From Deltaproteobacteria bacterium (lineage in GTDB: Bacteria; Myxococcota_A; UBA796; UBA2385), in contig RFKJ01000480.1 of assembly GCA_003694325.1 (NCBI GenBank), positions 1-9,644 on the forward strand: a DNA stretch of 9,644 bases, written 5' to 3'. Both the position numbers and the translations under genes were made by a program. Every line of letters starts with the position of its first letter. Positions within the stretch are counted from its first letter, which is position 1. Below are positions 7,371 to 9,644 of the stretch, piece after piece. A model generated the notes under the pieces. That model was not told where the DNA came from and made no database searches. It saw only the letters and a program-made list of their open reading frames with translations.

Positions 7371-8315
7371 TCAGCGCTCGTCGAGCCGACGGCGCCGCAT
7401 CTCGACGAGAAGCGCCCCGACGTGCCACCGCCGGGCGGCGACGCGCCGCTGCCAGCGTGCCTCGTAGATGAACTGCACGTTGGTGTCGGGGTCCAGCGGC
7501 AGGTCCACCAGCAACCGCTGCCGGGGGGCCGCGGCGAACAGGGTCACCAGGACGACGCCGTCGGTGCCGATGGCGTACAGCCGCCCCTCGCTGACCTCGA
7601 TCTCGCGGGTCCGGGGCTTCATCCGGCGCACCAGGATCCGCCAGTCGGGCACCTCCAGGGCCCGCCCCCGCCCGTAGGGGTCCAACCGGGTCCGGCCTCC
7701 GAGGCTCGCCGGGACCTGCTCGCGGAGATGGGTCAGCTCCAGGAACCGGGTCAACCCGTCCTCGCCCAGCATCCGCACCACTTCGTCCCGCCGCGCGAGG
7801 TAGCGGTCCAGGGCGGTGACGTATCGCCGGACATCGTCCCGCTCGACGACCGGGTCGGCGCCCAGGCGCAGCGGCGGGAAGGGATCGGCGGCGTCGACCA
7901 CCACCGGGCCGGTCAGCACGGCCAGCGAGGACTCGGCATCGTCCACCGTGTTCCGCACCCGCTGGGGGTTGAAGGTCGGCGGATCATCGCCCCGGACGAC
8001 CGCCCGGGCCCCGTCCAGCCACTCCAGCAGGGTCGCGGCCAGGGCGGTCACCGGCACGACCTGGTCGGCGCCCTCGCCCTCCCACCGGCGACGAAGCTCG
8101 GGGGAGGGGGCGTCGTGGCAGGCCACGAGGACCGCCGGACGGTCTGCACCGGCGGGGAGGACCCCGAGCACCGACGGGTCGGCGTGGGACCACATGGCAG
8201 CGACCCGGGCCCCGGGCTCCCACCCCGCCCGGATGGTGGCCGACCGGCCGAGGGCGCGGGTCAGCTCCGAGGGGGGTTCATCTCCGAGCCAGGCGATCAG
8301 GGGGCGTCGCTGCAT
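7371..8315 (-). CDS. Hypothetical protein, possible degenerate receiver domain and PilZ-like C-terminus
   Basis: This is a 314-residue protein I do not recognise. I chose ATG 8315 because AGGA lies six bases upstream; an in-frame ATG at 8393 adds 26 low-complexity residues without a good ribosome-binding site. Residues 1-100 alternate short hydrophobic strands and helices (PLIAWLGDEPPSELTRAL, AVLVACHDAPSPELRRRW) in the manner of a receiver domain. The conserved phosphoacceptor pattern is not evident, so it would be a pseudo-receiver. Residues 110-205 are mainly charged helix (DRYLARRDEVVRMLGEDGL). Residues about 225-308 look like a small beta barrel, with an Arg-rich strand (RILVRRMKPRTREIEV) and then GTDGVVL, LLVDLPL and ending WHVGALLVEM. 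That order recalls PilZ domains, but the RxxxR and D/NxSxxG motifs for cyclic-di-GMP are not clearly intact. There is no signal peptide or membrane segment, so it is probably cytoplasmic. It is divergent from the GT4 gene. Confidence 0.75.
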   Translation of the reverse strand: MQRRPLIAWLGDEPPSELTRALGRSATIRAGWEPGARVAAMWSHADPSVLGVLPAGADRPAVLVACHDAPSPELRRRWEGEGADQVVPVTALAATLLEWLDGARAVVRGDDPPTFNPQRVRNTVDDAESSLAVLTGPVVVDAADPFPPLRLGADPVVERDDVRRYVTALDRYLARRDEVVRMLGEDGLTRFLELTHLREQVPASLGGRTRLDPYGRGRALEVPDWRILVRRMKPRTREIEVSEGRLYAIGTDGVVLVTLFAAAPRQRLLVDLPLDPDTNVQFIYEARWQRRVAARRWHVGALLVEMRRRRLDER

Positions 8316-8450
8316 TCCGGTTCCTGTCTGCCGAGCCGGCCCCTGAGGGGTGGGGCCGTCCACCACCGGGCCGCACGGTGACCCTTGGAGCATAGCGCCC
8401 CGCCCGACCGCGAACCTCGGGCCCCGGACGCCCGGTGCGCCGAGACGGGG

Positions 8451-8478
8451 CCGACAGGCGCCGGGGCAAGGCTATGTT
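8451..8478 (+). promoter_or_regulatory. Tentative promoter for the GT4 gene
   Basis: CCGACA (8451-8456) and TATGTT (8473-8478) are separated by 16 bp, and each matches the sigma-70 consensus at four of six positions. Transcription would begin near 8485, about 20 bases before ATG 8504. The site lies in the 188-bp divergent region 8316-8503. If translation instead starts at the in-frame ATG 8474, this reading is wrong. No comparable promoter was clear on the opposite strand. Confidence 0.25.
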
Positions 8479-8503
8479 GACCCGCTCACCGGACCGGAAC
8501 CCC

Positions 8504-9644
8504 ATGCGCGTCTGCATCCTCACCCGCGGTGACCTGTTCCCCACCAACCACGGAGCGGCCGTCAAGATCGTGCGGACCGCCGAGCACCTCGCCGCGCGGG
8601 ATGTCACCACCTGCATCGTCACCGACGACCGGGACCGATACCTGCGGTACACGGCGTCGGGAGTGGAGCACGTTCCGTATCCACCGCGAGTACGCGCCGC
8701 CCAGGAGTGGCCGCCGCTGCCCCGCCTCGGCGCCTGGTCGAGCCGGCTCTGTGACGCGGTCGGCTACCCCCGCGAGGAGCACTTCCTGTACCGGCCCATC
8801 TTCGACCCGGCGTGGTGGCTGCGCGCCGCCGCGGTGGGCGCGGCCGAGAACATCGACTGGTTCCAGGCGGAGTTCCCCGGTTACGGCGCGCCAGCCTTCA
8901 TCGCCTCCCGGTCGTTGACGGCCCTTCGCCGCCTGCGGGGGCGTCCTAAGCCCGCCCGGTCCAGCATCGTCCAGCACAACGTCGAGTGGGACCGGCTCGC
9001 CGAGTTCGGCCACGACACCCGCCGGATCCGGGTGGTGGAGCAACTGCTGCTCCGGCTGGCCGACGAGGTCATCGCCGTCAGCGACGACGACCGGAGGCGG
9101 ATGGCGGCGGCCGGCACGCCTCGCGACAAGATCACCGTCATCCCCCACGGCGTCGACGCCGAGGCGTTCGCCCGGGCCCGCGGCGACGGGATCCGGGCCC
9201 GCTACGGGCTCGCGCCGGACACCCCGCTGCTGTTCTTCCACGGCACCCTCCACTACTGGCCCAACACCGAGGCCGTGCGGTTCATCGCCGAGCAGCTCCT
9301 TCCACGCCTGCTGTCGGAGCGCCCCGAGATCCGAGTGCTCGTGGCCGGGCAGAACCCGCCCGCCTACTACGCCCACCCGGCCATGGTGTTCGCCGGCCCG
9401 GTCGAGGACCTCCCGGCCCACGTCGCCGCGGCCGACCTGTGTCTCTGCCCGCTGTTCGCCGGCGGTGGCACCCGGCTGAAGCTGCTGGAGTACATGGCCG
9501 CCGGCAGGGCCATCGTGTCGACCACCAAGGGGGCCGAGGGCATCGCCTGCCAGCCGGGGGAGCACCTCGAGTTGGCCGATGACCCCGACGCCATGGCCGA
9601 CCGGGTGCTCGCACTGCTCGACGACCCGGCCCGCCGCGCCCGGC
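8504..9644 (+). CDS. GT4-family glycosyltransferase (3'-truncated)
   Basis: The frame is open to the window end, giving 380 residues without a stop, so the last part of the gene is missing. It is a GT-B fold, retaining glycosyltransferase of family GT4, which moves a sugar from an activated nucleotide donor to a growing glycan or lipid. The N-terminal acceptor domain begins MRVCILTRGDLFPTNHGAAV; IVQHNVEWDRL and VIAVSDDDRRRM follow in the middle. The donor domain shows VIPHGVD with His215, FFHGTLHYWPNTEAV, and GGGTRLKLLEYMAAG (320-334). The last carries the donor-binding Glu329 and is followed by STTKGAEGI. There is no signal peptide or membrane helix. ATG 8504 begins directly at the first beta strand but has only a weak upstream purine stretch. 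The in-frame ATG 8474 would add ten residues and cannot be excluded. The gene is divergent from the hypothetical protein gene; the donor and acceptor are unknown. Confidence 0.92.
   Translation, partial: MRVCILTRGDLFPTNHGAAVKIVRTAEHLAARDVTTCIVTDDRDRYLRYTASGVEHVPYPPRVRAAQEWPPLPRLGAWSSRLCDAVGYPREEHFLYRPIFDPAWWLRAAAVGAAENIDWFQAEFPGYGAPAFIASRSLTALRRLRGRPKPARSSIVQHNVEWDRLAEFGHDTRRIRVVEQLLLRLADEVIAVSDDDRRRMAAAGTPRDKITVIPHGVDAEAFARARGDGIRARYGLAPDTPLLFFHGTLHYWPNTEAVRFIAEQLLPRLLSERPEIRVLVAGQNPPAYYAHPAMVFAGPVEDLPAHVAAADLCLCPLFAGGGTRLKLLEYMAAGRAIVSTTKGAEGIACQPGEHLELADDPDAMADRVLALLDDPARRAR

Noticed and set aside
687..8315. A defence island or caspase-based immunity system
   Set aside because: The caspase-like protein is exported and lacks its nucleophile, and no nuclease, TIR, CRISPR, STAND ATPase or mobile gene is present nearby.
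7422..8381. Plus-strand frame opposite the hypothetical protein gene
   Set aside because: It has no motif, biased composition and no ribosome-binding site. The minus-strand reading has a good Shine-Dalgarno and protein-like strand and helix patterns.
8486..9565. Minus-strand frame opposite the GT4 gene
   Set aside because: The plus strand encodes an unmistakable GT4 enzyme through the whole stretch. The minus-strand product is Gly/Val/Pro-rich shadow.

Overview
The window is uniformly GC-rich, with strong G/C preference at third codon positions, and is densely packed with bacterial genes. No tRNA, rRNA, CRISPR array, transposase or phage gene is visible. A large exported caspase-fold protein, a lipoprotein glycosidase and a B12-dependent radical SAM enzyme in a high-GC background would fit a Myxococcota-like or related Gram-negative bacterium, perhaps a metagenomic contig. 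That is an inference from style, not a marker-gene assignment.

Layout. Bases 1-513 (+) hold the 3' part of moaB, a molybdenum cofactor gene. Bases 687-2681 (+) encode an exported protein with a caspase (C14-like) domain whose catalytic Cys is replaced by Ser, followed by a coiled coil and an unrecognised four-Cys C-terminal domain. Its stop lies 18 bp from the stop of the convergent minus-strand gene 2700-4304, a lipid-anchored GH13 alpha-glucosidase/amylase. Upstream on the minus strand are an FAD-dependent DAO-type oxidoreductase (4461-5636), a cobalamin-binding-domain radical SAM enzyme (5659-7233) and an unrecognised protein with a possible PilZ-like C-terminus (7371-8315). A GT4 glycosyltransferase (8504 to the window end, +) is divergent from this last gene.

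How the genes may work together. The clearest unit is the radical SAM enzyme and the oxidoreductase, separated by only 22 bp; the downstream gene has a strong Shine-Dalgarno sequence just after the upstream stop. They may act on the same small molecule or lipid. The 137-bp gap upstream and the 156-bp gap downstream leave open whether the 7371-8315 gene and the GH13 gene share their transcript. The GH13 enzyme and the GT4 enzyme both act on carbohydrate, but nothing here shows a shared pathway. moaB and the pseudo-caspase look unrelated to each other.

The best candidates for something new are the cysteine-less caspase domain in an exported multidomain protein, the radical SAM/FAD pair, and the unrecognised 314-residue protein. 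I see no complete, clearly novel multi-gene system.
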